DNA from: Ohessyouella blattaphilus
GTDB taxonomy: Bacteria > Bacillota > Clostridia > Lachnospirales > Lachnospiraceae
DNA length: 64,000 nucleotides
NCBI RefSeq assembly: GCF_024721265.1
Contig: NZ_JAMXOC010000002.1
Coordinates: forward strand, 215,253-279,252
Reading direction: 5' to 3'
Under the pieces are notes generated by a model. That model saw only the letters and a program-made list of their open reading frames with translations, searched no databases and had not been told where the DNA came from. The translations under genes and the position numbers were made by a program. The stretch's first letter is position 1. Each line of letters begins with the position of its first letter. Shown here piece by piece: positions 37,305 to 46,193 of the stretch.

Positions 37305-38094
37305 TGTAAATAATCTTCTTCGGGCATTTTTCCGCGCAAACGCCACAGTTTGTACATTTTTCTACATCGATATGAGCGATATTGTCTACTACATGAATAG
37401 CGTCAAACTCACAGTTCTTCTCGCAGATACGACAAGCGATACAACCCACCTTACAGGCAGCCATAACCCCTTTGCCGTTGTCTTTGGAGTCGCACATTAC
37501 CCAATATTTCTGATCGTAAGGAACCATTTCAATAATCTTTTGTGGACAAGCAGACACACACTGCTCACAGGAGCGACACTCTTCCTTATTAACAAGAGCG
37601 ATGCCGTCCTTCATTTCAATGGCGTCAAAAGGACAAGCGCGCACGCACGTGCCACCACCTAAGCAGCCGAAGCTACAGGCTTTTGCACCGCCGTCTTGCA
37701 TGCCCTTCATCATCACACAATCATCAAGACCGTAATATTCATAATTTTGCTTAGCCGCCTCACAGGTACCGGCACATTTCACGTACGCTACTTTCTTCGC
37801 AGTGGCCCCGGCTTCAACACCCATTATTGCACCTACCGTCTCTGCTACTGAATCACCACCTACCGGACAGGCGTTAACCGGTGCCTCTCCGGCCGCAATA
37901 GCCGCTGCTAGGCCAGAACAACCTGGATAACCACAGGCACCACAGTTATTTCCTGGCAGTGCTTCTAATACTTCCTCTTCTCTTGGATCCACTTCAACGG
38001 CAAACTTTTTTCCGGCTAGACCGAGAAAAAGACCGATAAATAAACCGACTGCACCGACGATCGCCGTAGCAATTAATATTCCTGAAATACTCAT
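37297..38094 (-). CDS. rnfB: Rnf complex iron-sulfur subunit RnfB
   Basis: 265 residues: one N-terminal membrane segment (about 4-26), a 4Fe-4S domain with NNCGACGYPGCSGLA and NACPVGG, then ferredoxin-like clusters including CVRACPFDAIE, CRSCEQCVSACPQKII, CRICEKNCEFDAI and CTNCGVCAEKCP. RnfB receives electrons from ferredoxin on the cytoplasmic side. It is the last rnf gene of the order C-D-G-E-A-B. Confidence 0.96.
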   Translation of the reverse strand: MSISGILIATAIVGAVGLFIGLFLGLAGKKFAVEVDPREEEVLEALPGNNCGACGYPGCSGLAAAIAAGEAPVNACPVGGDSVAETVGAIMGVEAGATAKKVAYVKCAGTCEAAKQNYEYYGLDDCVMMKGMQDGGAKACSFGCLGGGTCVRACPFDAIEMKDGIALVNKEECRSCEQCVSACPQKIIEMVPYDQKYWVMCDSKDNGKGVMAACKVGCIACRICEKNCEFDAIHVVDNIAHIDVEKCTNCGVCAEKCPKKIIYNV

Positions 38095-38103
38095 CCTTTC
38101 CTC

Positions 38104-38679
38104 CTATATAAGTCCAGCAAAGCCAAAAAAGGCAATTGCCATTAACGCTGCTGTAATTAATACAATGGGAGTACCTTTAAAAGCTGCTGGTACATCGTTA
38201 TATTCGGTTTTCTCCCGAATACCTGCCATAATGATAATGGCCAGAGCAAAACCAGCACTGGTACCAATACCGTTGATAACTCCCTGAAGAATCGTATAGT
38301 CCTTTTGCACATTCACAATTGCTACACCGAGAACGGCACAGTTCGTAGTAATCAGCGGTAGGTAAACCCCTAGAGCACTATAAAGAGCTGGCATCGCTTT
38401 CTTTAAAAACATTTCTACGAATTGTACAAGGGCAGCAATTACCAAAATAAAGACAATCGTCTGCAAATATTCAAAGTGTAAAGGTACTAAGACTAGCTTA
38501 TAAATGGTACTCGTTACAAAAGAAGCGATGGTAATTACAAAGATTACCGCACCGCCCATGCCTGAAGCTGTCTCTACTCGCTTGGATACACCAAGGAAAG
38601 GACAAATTCCCAAAAACTGACTGAGTACTACGTTATTTACTAAGGCTGAACCAATAGCAATTAATAATAATTCTTTCAT
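38104..38679 (-). CDS. rnfA: Rnf complex membrane subunit RnfA
   Basis: 191 residues, six membrane segments. LVNNVVLSQFLGICPFLGVSKRVE carries one of the Cys that hold the intramembrane 2Fe-2S cluster shared with RnfE, with TNCAVLGVAI the second. The ATG abuts the rnfE stop. Confidence 0.96.
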   Translation of the reverse strand: MKELLLIAIGSALVNNVVLSQFLGICPFLGVSKRVETASGMGGAVIFVITIASFVTSTIYKLVLVPLHFEYLQTIVFILVIAALVQFVEMFLKKAMPALYSALGVYLPLITTNCAVLGVAIVNVQKDYTILQGVINGIGTSAGFALAIIIMAGIREKTEYNDVPAAFKGTPIVLITAALMAIAFFGFAGLI

Positions 38680-39441
38680 CTATTCGTCCTCCTTGTCTGT
38701 TTTATCTTCTACTTTTTTATCTTCCGCTTCACCGGTGGGGAACACTTGGCTACCACAGCCAGCGCCGCAGCTTGCACAGCCTTCACCACACTCTTTCGCT
38801 GGTGCGACTTTTTTGCCTTTTTTCGCCATTTCGATACGTACCTTATTCTGAATCGCTACCAGAATCGCCAAGACCAAAAAGGCACCCGGTGCCAAAATAA
38901 AGATGGTAATCGGTACGTAACCCGCTTGTCCGGTGGCTTCATCTGCCAAAGGAATCAGTTGATAACCAAAAGCCTGACCGGAGCCGATTAGCTCTCTTAC
39001 CACACCAATAGCTGTCAAACCTACGGTAAATCCAAGTCCCATACCAACACCATCAACGGCTGATAAAAAGACAGGATTCTTCGAAGCAAAACTCTCCGCT
39101 CTTCCGAGGATAATACAGTTAACCACGATTAGTGGAATGTAGATTCCCAGTGATTGGTACAAAGCAGGGGTAAATCCTTCCATCAGGAACTGAACAATGG
39201 TTACGAAAGACGCTACCACAACGATAAATGCCGGGATTCGCAACGAATCTGGAATAATCTTTCGGAGCATCGAAATCAAGACGTTAGACAAAATCAAAAC
39301 GATTGTTGTTGATAAGCCCATACCGATACCATTAATAGCTGAGGTGGTTACCGCAAGGGTCGGACACATACCTAGCATTAACACGAAGGTCGGGTTTTCT
39401 TTAATCAATCCATTTAATAGGACATCTTTTGCTTTACTCAT
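38680..39441 (-). CDS. rnfE: Rnf complex membrane subunit RnfE with cysteine-rich tail
   Basis: 253 residues, six membrane segments paralogous to RnfA: NPTFVLMLGMCPTLAVTTSA and VNCIILGRAESFA hold the cluster cysteines. After the last segment the protein continues with ECGEGCASCGAGCGSQ and an acidic end, a tail of about 45 residues with four Cys absent from the classical E. coli RsxE. The tail is cytoplasmic by topology and could bind metal. Confidence 0.94.
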   Translation of the reverse strand: MSKAKDVLLNGLIKENPTFVLMLGMCPTLAVTTSAINGIGMGLSTTIVLILSNVLISMLRKIIPDSLRIPAFIVVVASFVTIVQFLMEGFTPALYQSLGIYIPLIVVNCIILGRAESFASKNPVFLSAVDGVGMGLGFTVGLTAIGVVRELIGSGQAFGYQLIPLADEATGQAGYVPITIFILAPGAFLVLAILVAIQNKVRIEMAKKGKKVAPAKECGEGCASCGAGCGSQVFPTGEAEDKKVEDKTDKEDE

Positions 39442-39456
39442 CTTTCACCCTCCTTC

Positions 39457-40029
39457 CTAAAATCCAGCCTGAGCATACACTAAGGCTGCGTTAACTGCTT
39501 CTGTTACTGCACGAGAAGTGATGGTCGCCCCACTAATCGCATCGATAGGCTCTCCAGAACCGCCGTCTTTAGATACGGCAAAACCTTCTGCGCCTTTACC
39601 GATATATTGGCCATAAAAGCTTTCTTCTTTGGCTTTCATACCCAGACCTGCGGTCTCAGAAATCTCTAGGAAAGATACACCACTAACGGTTCCTTCGGTG
39701 GTAACCCCTACAGTAACTTTAATATCACCGCCGTAACCTGCTTTACTGGTAGTTGTCACTACATAGCCCTTATCGCCTGCCTTACAGACTTCATTCACCG
39801 TAATGTCCGGTAGAGCTTCCTTTACCGCATCTTCTCCGGCTTTATCGACAGAAAGCACTTCAAAATCAGCGGCAGCCGCTTCAGGAAATACTTCTTGCCA
39901 AGCTGCCTTTTTGGCATTTTCGGTCGCTATAGCAATCGGTTCTTTTGTAATCTCATACACCAGACCAAGCGCCGCGCCGGCAATAACTGTAATCAAAGTT
40001 AAAATAATTGTATTTTTCATCATCTTCAT
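39457..40029 (-). CDS. rnfG: Rnf complex FMN-binding subunit RnfG
   Basis: 190 residues from the ATG at 40029, preceded by AGGAGG with 8-nt spacing. One membrane anchor (about 5-25) and an extracytoplasmic FMN-binding domain. The flavinylation motif DAISGATITS near residues 167-176 supplies the Thr modified by ApbE, encoded at 33.4 kb. Confidence 0.95.
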   Translation of the reverse strand: MKMMKNTIILTLITVIAGAALGLVYEITKEPIAIATENAKKAAWQEVFPEAAAADFEVLSVDKAGEDAVKEALPDITVNEVCKAGDKGYVVTTTSKAGYGGDIKVTVGVTTEGTVSGVSFLEISETAGLGMKAKEESFYGQYIGKGAEGFAVSKDGGSGEPIDAISGATITSRAVTEAVNAALVYAQAGF

Positions 40030-40030
40030 C

Positions 40031-40987
40031 TTATTCCCCTCCTTTGCCAAAAGGCTTTGGTAGCGTAAATCGCTCAATCAAAGGAACGAATAAATTGCTG
40101 ATTATAATTGCATAGGACACGCCTTCTGCCGAACCACCAAAGAGACGGAACAGACCAGTTAGAATCCCCAGTAAGGCACCGTAGATATATTGACCTTTTT
40201 TAGTAATCGGACTCGTCACGTAATCCGTCGCCATAAACCATGCTCCTAGCATTAAGCCACCACCACATAGGTGCGCGGTAATGTAATAAGGGTCAAAAAA
40301 GCTTACCTCAGGATTGACTACAGGACCAAAGATACCCACGAAAATCGCGGTGGTTAAAATATAGGTCCCCGGAATTCGTAAATCGATAATCCCTAACATA
40401 ATCAAGATAATCGCCCCTAGTAAGATAGCGATTACGCTCGTCTCCCCGATGGTACCTGCTGTCTTACCGATTAACATCGAAGTGGTATCCACGATGCTTC
40501 CTGACTTAAGCGCTTGAAGCGGCGTCGCTCCACTCACACCGTCGTAGATAAAACGAGTCATCGGACCGGTAAAAGAAATTACGAGAAAACATCTAGCCCC
40601 AAGAGCGGGGTTCATAAAGTTTTGGCCCAAACCACCAAAAAGCTGCTTAACCACTACAATGGCAAAGAAGCTACCTAGGGCGCCCATCCATAAAGGCGCT
40701 GTAGGAGGCATGTTAAGACCTAAAAGCAAGCCAGTTACCACGGCACTAAAATCTTTCACCGTGACCGGTTTTTTCATCATTTTTTCATAAAGAAATTCCA
40801 CTAAAACTGCCGCAATCGTTGTCGTTAGCAGCATCGCTAAAGCTTGTAAACCGAAATTATAGATTCCAAAAGCCGAAGCCGGTAATAAGGCAATGGCGAC
40901 ATACATCATAATTTTGCTTGAATCTATTTTATCTCTTACGTGAGGCGATGCTGACATATTTAATTTTAATTCATTCACTCTCTTCAC
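40031..40987 (-). CDS. rnfD: Rnf complex membrane subunit RnfD
   Basis: 318 residues with eight to ten membrane segments. The covalent FMN site is YDGVSGATPLQAL near residue 157. It opens with LKLNMSASPHVRDKIDSSKIM. RnfD with RnfA/E carries electrons across the membrane, coupled to Na+ or H+ export. It ends one base before the rnfG start codon. Confidence 0.95.
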   Translation of the reverse strand: MKRVNELKLNMSASPHVRDKIDSSKIMMYVAIALLPASAFGIYNFGLQALAMLLTTTIAAVLVEFLYEKMMKKPVTVKDFSAVVTGLLLGLNMPPTAPLWMGALGSFFAIVVVKQLFGGLGQNFMNPALGARCFLVISFTGPMTRFIYDGVSGATPLQALKSGSIVDTTSMLIGKTAGTIGETSVIAILLGAIILIMLGIIDLRIPGTYILTTAIFVGIFGPVVNPEVSFFDPYYITAHLCGGGLMLGAWFMATDYVTSPITKKGQYIYGALLGILTGLFRLFGGSAEGVSYAIIISNLFVPLIERFTLPKPFGKGGE

Positions 40988-40995
40988 CTCTTCCT

Positions 40996-42315
40996 TTAGC
41001 TTTTCTTCTTATTCGCAAGAGCTTGCTTACGCATGGTTCCCATTGCTTGCTTTAGGGGACGCTTTGCTGGACACACGTAGCTACAGCAGCCACACTCCAT
41101 ACATTCAAGACCTTGCCATTTAACAAAGGTTTCTTCATCCTTGTTCTCGGCGTAATCTGCTAGTCGTGAAGGCACTAGTCGGCTAGGACAGACCTCGACA
41201 CAGCGACCGCAGTTAATACAAGCTGTCTCAGCCATCTCGGCAACAGCATCTTTGCTAAAGGCTAGTACGGCAGAAGAAGTCTTCGTTACCGGAACATCTA
41301 AGTCAAACATAGAGAAGCCCATCATCGGGCCGCCACTGATTACTTTTTTCGGATCTTCCTTAAAGCCACCAGCCGCTTCGATTAACTCAGAGTACTTCGT
41401 TCCCATATATACCCGGAAGTTCCCCGGATTCTTAACGCAGTCGCCACTAACGGTAGTAACTCGGTTAATGGTAGGAATTCCTTTGCGAACTGCTTTATAC
41501 ACATTGATCAAAGTCTCCACATTGTCCACGATACAACCGGCATCAGCTGGTAACATTGCTGAGTTAATTGCTCGCTTCGTGGTAGCGTAGATCAGTTGAC
41601 GCTCACCACCTTGTGGATACTTTGTCTCTAGTTTACAGACTGTAATTTTCTCATCATTCTTAGTAAGCTCAGTCATCTTCGCGATGCAATCTGGCTTATT
41701 GTCTTCAATCGCTAAAATTCCCCGCGCGTTATCAAATAGACTAAGCACGATACGTAAACCTTCCACAATCTTCTCACCGTCTTCAAGCATACGACGATAA
41801 TCGGCAGTGATATACGGTTCACACTCAGCACAGTTCGCGATGATGTATTCGATTTTTTCTGGTTCTTTTGGTGAAAGCTTTACATGAGTTGGGAAACCGG
41901 CACCGCCCATGCCTACAACTCCTGCTGTCTGAATCTTCTTGATAATCTCTTCCCGTGGTAGACTAAAAGGATCATCACACCCTTCAAACTCCACTTCGTT
42001 AAACAGCCCATCGCTTTCCACGACTACTGCCTCTACGCGACCACCAGTTGCTGTCAAAACTCTTTCGATTCCTTTCACTGTCCCCGAAACAGATGAATAA
42101 ACCGGTGCTGACACAAATCCGCCAGCCTCTGCTAACAACCCGCCACGTAGTACTTCATCGCCTTTTTTTACCACTGGTACTGCCGGTGCTCCAATATGCT
42201 GAGATACCGGAAATACCAAGTCACCTTGCGGCTTCAACGTTACTATGGGCGAATCCTTCGCCAACTCTTTACCGTCAGCTGGGTGGACGCCCCCTTTAAA
42301 AGTAAACAACGCCAT
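40996..42315 (-). CDS. rnfC: Rnf complex NADH-binding subunit RnfC
   Basis: 439 residues: an N-terminal barrel (TFKGGVHPADGKELA), the NADH/FMN-binding region with AGVVGMGGAGFPTHVKL near 135-151, a SLBB-like part, and two 4Fe-4S motifs CINCGRCVEVCPS and CMECGCCSYVCPA. First gene of the rnf operon, with AAGGAGG upstream. RnfC reduces NAD+ with ferredoxin-derived electrons. Confidence 0.96.
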   Translation of the reverse strand: MALFTFKGGVHPADGKELAKDSPIVTLKPQGDLVFPVSQHIGAPAVPVVKKGDEVLRGGLLAEAGGFVSAPVYSSVSGTVKGIERVLTATGGRVEAVVVESDGLFNEVEFEGCDDPFSLPREEIIKKIQTAGVVGMGGAGFPTHVKLSPKEPEKIEYIIANCAECEPYITADYRRMLEDGEKIVEGLRIVLSLFDNARGILAIEDNKPDCIAKMTELTKNDEKITVCKLETKYPQGGERQLIYATTKRAINSAMLPADAGCIVDNVETLINVYKAVRKGIPTINRVTTVSGDCVKNPGNFRVYMGTKYSELIEAAGGFKEDPKKVISGGPMMGFSMFDLDVPVTKTSSAVLAFSKDAVAEMAETACINCGRCVEVCPSRLVPSRLADYAENKDEETFVKWQGLECMECGCCSYVCPAKRPLKQAMGTMRKQALANKKKS

Positions 42316-42429
42316 CTCGTAACCCTCCTTTTTATGCTTTCTTAACTATAACTTAATTTTCAATTTTTTGCCATGAAATATAGACAAATAGATGTATCTT
42401 TTTTAAAACATTTTGCCATATATTTAACA

Positions 42430-42468
42430 ACCGGGAGGTTGGTACCATATTGGTCCAAAGCTCCCGGT
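42430..42468. terminator. Probable terminator after the LRR protein gene
   Basis: ACCGGGAG (42430-42437) and CTCCCGGT (42461-42468) with an inner stem around GGTACC/TGGTCC. The T-run on the minus side is poor, so efficiency is uncertain. It separates the LRR gene from rnfC. Confidence 0.6.
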
Positions 42469-42490
42469 CTTCTACTTAATATAATATTTG

Positions 42491-44788
42491 TTATCTTGCT
42501 TTATTCCTGCGATACGTGGCCGTGCCTAGAATCGCTACGCCCGCAATCATGCAGAGAACGAGATACAGGAGCTGGTTGCTATCATCTCCTGTTTTTGGGT
42601 TGCTCTGATGTTTTGTAGGCTCTACTAGCTTTTTCACAGTAAGTGTCGTTTTTGCATAACCATCCGTATAAAGCGCCTGTACATTATATGTGCCCTCTTG
42701 CAACGTTTTCAAATAGCTTGTGGGTAAGGTGATGACTGTGCTACCTGCCTTTGCTGTAGCTGCTACATCTGCATCGTTTACCGTCGTTTTAACGTAATCA
42801 GAGAGTTCGCCATTTACAGAGAAAGTCACACCGTCTACGCCTCCGGTGTATGTTGCCGGAGCAGAAAGGATTTCATATTCATACCAAAGCGCCATGGTTA
42901 CCTCTCCCGTAAGTTTAAAGGAAACCTGCTTGTCTGTATGAGTACTTCCATTTTCCCAAGCAACTGCCGGAGAAGGCTTCCACATCACAAAGCTCTTGCC
43001 TGCTACCGGTGTCGCTGTCAGCGTTACAATGTTTGTAAAAACATCATATCCGTAATTCTTATTTTCTTTGGGATTGATATCGCCTGGCACCCCTAATACC
43101 GTGCCGGCCGGAAGATTTAGTTGACCAGTCTTGGTTATCAGGGTCCGAACAGGGTTGCCCGAACAGAATACCCATTCTAGGTTTTCGTTGTTCAAGTTTA
43201 GCTTACTTAGTTGAGGATTATTATAACAGTATAGTTCCTTTAGTGCAGCGTTATTACTCACATCTAATTCACTTAGCTGGGTGTTATGGCAATATAGCGT
43301 CTCCAACCATGTATTTCGGCTCACATCTAAGTCTTTTAGCTGGGTATTATTGCAAGTCAGTATAGATAATGCTTCATTTTTCCTTACATCCAGTTCGCTA
43401 ATCTCGGTATTATCGCAGCTTAGCCAGCCAAGTTTCGTGTTTTGGCTCACATCCAAAACGTTTAACTTCGTTTCATAACAGTCTAGATCTGTCAGTTCAG
43501 TATTTGCACTTACATTCAATTCGGTTATCTCCGTACTATGACAATCTAGCTGTTCTAGCGAGATGTTTTCGCTTACATCCAGTTCGCTAATAGGAGTGGT
43601 TGAACAGTCTAGATGCGACAAGTTCTCGTTTTTTTTCAGATCTAACGCACTCACACTAGTACTATTACAAGACAGATGGGTAAGCTTAGCATTTTGGCTT
43701 ACATCCAAAGTACTTACACCGGTGCTATTACAGTATAGCTCCTTTAGGTTAGTCAGATACGATACGTTCAGCTCACTCACCTTGGAGCCATTACAAGATA
43801 AAATAATCAGCTCGGTATTTTTGCTCACATCCAGTACGTTTATTTCAGTGCCATCGCAGTACAGCTCCTCTAGCGCGGCGTTTTTGCTTATATCCAGAGC
43901 GCTCACACCAGCGCCATTGCAAGTTAACTTTTTAAGCTGAGTGTTTTTACTCACATCCAGTGTCTCTAAGCCCTTGCTATCGCAAAATAGCTCCTCAAGT
44001 TCAGTACAGCTCCTTAAGTCCAGATTTTCTAAAGACGTATATGAGCAAGACAGATACGTAAGTGCGGTCTTATTGCTTAAGTCTAGATCCGCCACCTGGG
44101 TCTTATTACAGGATAGATACGCAAGTGCAGCGTTTTTGCTTACATCTAAAGCCGTTAAATTAGTACCATCACAGGATAGATGAGTCAGCGCAGTATTTTG
44201 ACTCACGTCTAGTTCGCCCACCCCGGTGTTATCGCAGTACAGCTCTCTCAAATTCTTCAAGTCAGATACATCCAATTTACCGAGCAGGTCCATTTTGTTC
44301 ACTTCATCCTGTTCGTCATCGGTTGCCTCCAATTTGCTCAGCATCAAAGCAATAATGTTTCTCGGACTCTCACCCTCATCGCTCCAAGTGACAACTTCTG
44401 TCCAGTCTTCTGGCGGTTCTGTATCCCCTTCTTCGAATTTTGTCAACTCAAGCTCTGGGTGTTCTTCTATAATCTTATTCATTGCGTTAATATCTTCCGT
44501 AGAATATTCCTCCAAAGCCCTAAGCTCTCCCTGTAGAGTAAGAGACGGTGTTGTTGTAATCACCTCTGACACCTCTGGCACTTCTAGTCCTTCACAACCG
44601 GCAAAGTCTACTCCGCATACCGCACAGTCTGTATTGGCGTTTTCCCTAACATCACATAACGTTTTGCACGCGCAGACTGGTTCGTCAGTTGGACCCTGGG
44701 CCAGTGCTACTGTTGGCACAAGTGTCAATGTCGACACAACTAGCATAGCTATTAACTTCTTTAATGTCTTGTTCGGTACTTTTCTCAT
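42491..44788 (-). CDS. Internalin J-like leucine-rich repeat surface protein
   Basis: 765 residues from the ATG at 44788 (an upstream TTG lacks spacing), with GAGGGG upstream. Signal peptide 1-30 (ending VALA); a Cys-rich module CACKTLCDVRENANTDCAVC; a linker; then 18 leucine-rich units from about residue 172, seventeen of about 21 residues (LDVSxNTxLxxLxCxxT) and a shorter last one. Every unit keeps a Cys at the same place, the cysteine ladder known from Listeria InlJ. A Flg_new-like beta domain and an Ig-like domain follow, then NPKTGD, a hydrophobic segment and RRNKAR: a sortase sorting signal. Probably a cell-wall-anchored adhesin. Confidence 0.92.
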   Translation of the reverse strand: MRKVPNKTLKKLIAMLVVSTLTLVPTVALAQGPTDEPVCACKTLCDVRENANTDCAVCGVDFAGCEGLEVPEVSEVITTTPSLTLQGELRALEEYSTEDINAMNKIIEEHPELELTKFEEGDTEPPEDWTEVVTWSDEGESPRNIIALMLSKLEATDDEQDEVNKMDLLGKLDVSDLKNLRELYCDNTGVGELDVSQNTALTHLSCDGTNLTALDVSKNAALAYLSCNKTQVADLDLSNKTALTYLSCSYTSLENLDLRSCTELEELFCDSKGLETLDVSKNTQLKKLTCNGAGVSALDISKNAALEELYCDGTEINVLDVSKNTELIILSCNGSKVSELNVSYLTNLKELYCNSTGVSTLDVSQNAKLTHLSCNSTSVSALDLKKNENLSHLDCSTTPISELDVSENISLEQLDCHSTEITELNVSANTELTDLDCYETKLNVLDVSQNTKLGWLSCDNTEISELDVRKNEALSILTCNNTQLKDLDVSRNTWLETLYCHNTQLSELDVSNNAALKELYCYNNPQLSKLNLNNENLEWVFCSGNPVRTLITKTGQLNLPAGTVLGVPGDINPKENKNYGYDVFTNIVTLTATPVAGKSFVMWKPSPAVAWENGSTHTDKQVSFKLTGEVTMALWYEYEILSAPATYTGGVDGVTFSVNGELSDYVKTTVNDADVAATAKAGSTVITLPTSYLKTLQEGTYNVQALYTDGYAKTTLTVKKLVEPTKHQSNPKTGDDSNQLLYLVLCMIAGVAILGTATYRRNKAR
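43139..44275 (-). repeat. 63-bp coding repeats of the LRR domain (18 units)
   Basis: In-frame degenerate repeats of about 63 bp encode the 21-residue LRR units. Codons for LDVS and the ladder Cys recur, while the exposed positions differ from unit to unit, so the array is old and diverged rather than a recent expansion. Confidence 0.85.
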
Positions 44789-44838
44789 AAGCAACCCCTC
44801 TTTTTCATTCTTGTTTTGTAGTTTTGAAGCAAGTAAAA

Positions 44839-44879
44839 TGTATCAGAAATATTATATCACGTCAAAAAAAATGATACAA
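44839..44879 (-). promoter_or_regulatory. Promoter of the LRR gene with flanking inverted repeat
   Basis: TTGTAT (44879-44874), 17 nt, TATAAT (44856-44851) on the minus strand. TGTATCA (44839-44845) and TGATACA (44872-44878) form 7-bp arms that bracket the promoter; the second overlaps the -35 box, suggesting a repressor site. Confidence 0.7.
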
Positions 44880-44897
44880 TAATCATCTTGAACACAA

Positions 44898-44927
44898 AAA
44901 AGAGCAGGTTATAACGCCTGCTCTTTT
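44898..44927 (-). terminator. Intrinsic terminator of the rpsA operon
   Basis: AAAAGAGCAGG with CCTGCTCTTTT (11-bp stem) followed by T residues on the minus strand, 13 nt after the rpsA stop codon. It ends the chain that runs rpiR-cmk-ispH-rpsA. Confidence 0.9.
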
Positions 44928-44939
44928 GCAAAATCAAAA

Positions 44940-46193
44940 TTATTCTTCTGTAGTCTCTTCAGCAACTTCTTCAGCTAAAAGTTCTTCATCAACTACTTCA
45001 CAGCTTCCTGCTGGTCCAACGGCACCCTCAGAAGTCTCATTACAGAATGGAGCGTCTCCTGCTGGTTCTGGATCTGCGGCATCAGAAGCTGAGCCTTCTC
45101 CTACTTCACCAGTAAATTCTGGTGATTCCTCTGGTGCTGGTGCGGATTCTAAAGCTTTCATGCTTAAGCTAATCTTCTTCTCGTCAGCATTAACATCAAC
45201 GATTTTCGCTTCGATTTGTTGATTAATCTTAAGAACGTCAGATGGCTTTTCAACGTGATCCTTAGAGATCTGTGATACGTGAAGTAACGCATCGATTCCT
45301 GGTGCCAATTCAACAAAGGCTCCAAAATCAGTCATTCTTGCTACTCTACCAGATACTACCTTGCCAACTGCGAAATCTTCTTTCGCATTTTCCCATGGAT
45401 TTTCATCTGGGAACTTAAGGCTAAGGGCTACCTTCGTATCGTTAATATCTTTAATCAGAACGCGAAGTTCTTGACCTTCTTTAAAGACTTTCTTCGGATT
45501 GTCTACACGGCCCCAGCTCATCTCTGAGATGTGAAGTAGACCATCTACGCCACCAAGGTCAACAAACGCTCCAAAGTCGGTTACATTCTTAACCACACCA
45601 TCAACGGTATCGCCGATGTTAAGAGTTGCTAACACTTCTTTTTGCTTAGCTGCTCTTTCTTTCACAAGTAGCTGTCTTCTATCACCGATTACCCGGTTTC
45701 TGCGAGGGTTAAATTCGCTAATGACGAATTCAATCTCTTGATCTTTGTACTTATTTAAGTCCTTCTCATACGTATCAGATACAAGACTTGCAGGAATGAA
45801 TACTCTCGCTTCGTCTACAGTTACGGTAATACCGCCACCTAAAATCTGATCAACTTTAGCCGTTAGAACCGTTCCGGCCTCGGCTGCTTCTCTAAGAACC
45901 TCTAAGCCCTTCTCAGCAGCTAAACGCTTGTAGGTAAGGAGAACTTGTCCGTCGCCATCATTTACTTTCAAGACTTTTACAGTCATTACTTCGCCAACTT
46001 TAATCACATCTGTTAAGTCAACGTTTGGCTCATTTGTATATTCACTGCGTGTTAAGATACCGTCTGCTTTGTAACCTATATTTAAAATAGCTTCCTCAGG
46101 CTTAACGTCAATGACAGTGCCATCCACTACCTCTCCATTTCTTATAGTTTTAAATGATTCTTCTAACATTTGTTCAAAAGTCATATCTGACAT
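44940..46193 (-). CDS. rpsA: Ribosomal protein S1-like protein
   Basis: 417 residues with four S1 RNA-binding domains; the last two are clearest (VDGVVKNVTDFGAFVDLGGVDGLLHISEMSWGR and SGRVARMTDFGAFVELAPGIDALLHVSQIS), followed by an acidic, low-complexity tail rich in Glu and Ala. AGGAGG lies 10 nt before the ATG. The start overlaps the ispH end by 13 nt in another frame; in some Clostridia the two are fused. Confidence 0.93.
   Translation of the reverse strand: MSDMTFEQMLEESFKTIRNGEVVDGTVIDVKPEEAILNIGYKADGILTRSEYTNEPNVDLTDVIKVGEVMTVKVLKVNDGDGQVLLTYKRLAAEKGLEVLREAAEAGTVLTAKVDQILGGGITVTVDEARVFIPASLVSDTYEKDLNKYKDQEIEFVISEFNPRRNRVIGDRRQLLVKERAAKQKEVLATLNIGDTVDGVVKNVTDFGAFVDLGGVDGLLHISEMSWGRVDNPKKVFKEGQELRVLIKDINDTKVALSLKFPDENPWENAKEDFAVGKVVSGRVARMTDFGAFVELAPGIDALLHVSQISKDHVEKPSDVLKINQQIEAKIVDVNADEKKISLSMKALESAPAPEESPEFTGEVGEGSASDAADPEPAGDAPFCNETSEGAVGPAGSCEVVDEELLAEEVAEETTEE

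Noticed and set aside
43139..44275. Regular 63-bp periodicity as a possible CRISPR array
   Set aside because: The repeat runs continuously in frame as LRR units, has no constant repeat with unique spacers, and no cas genes are near.
43281..44882. Several plus-strand open frames opposite the LRR gene
   Set aside because: They are the complement of the 63-bp coding repeats, show Ser/Leu-rich monotony, and lack ribosome-binding sites.
46181..46193. ispH and rpsA as one gene split by a frameshift, since fused versions exist in some Clostridia
   Set aside because: Both frames are complete at their ends and rpsA has its own AGGAGG site before its ATG.
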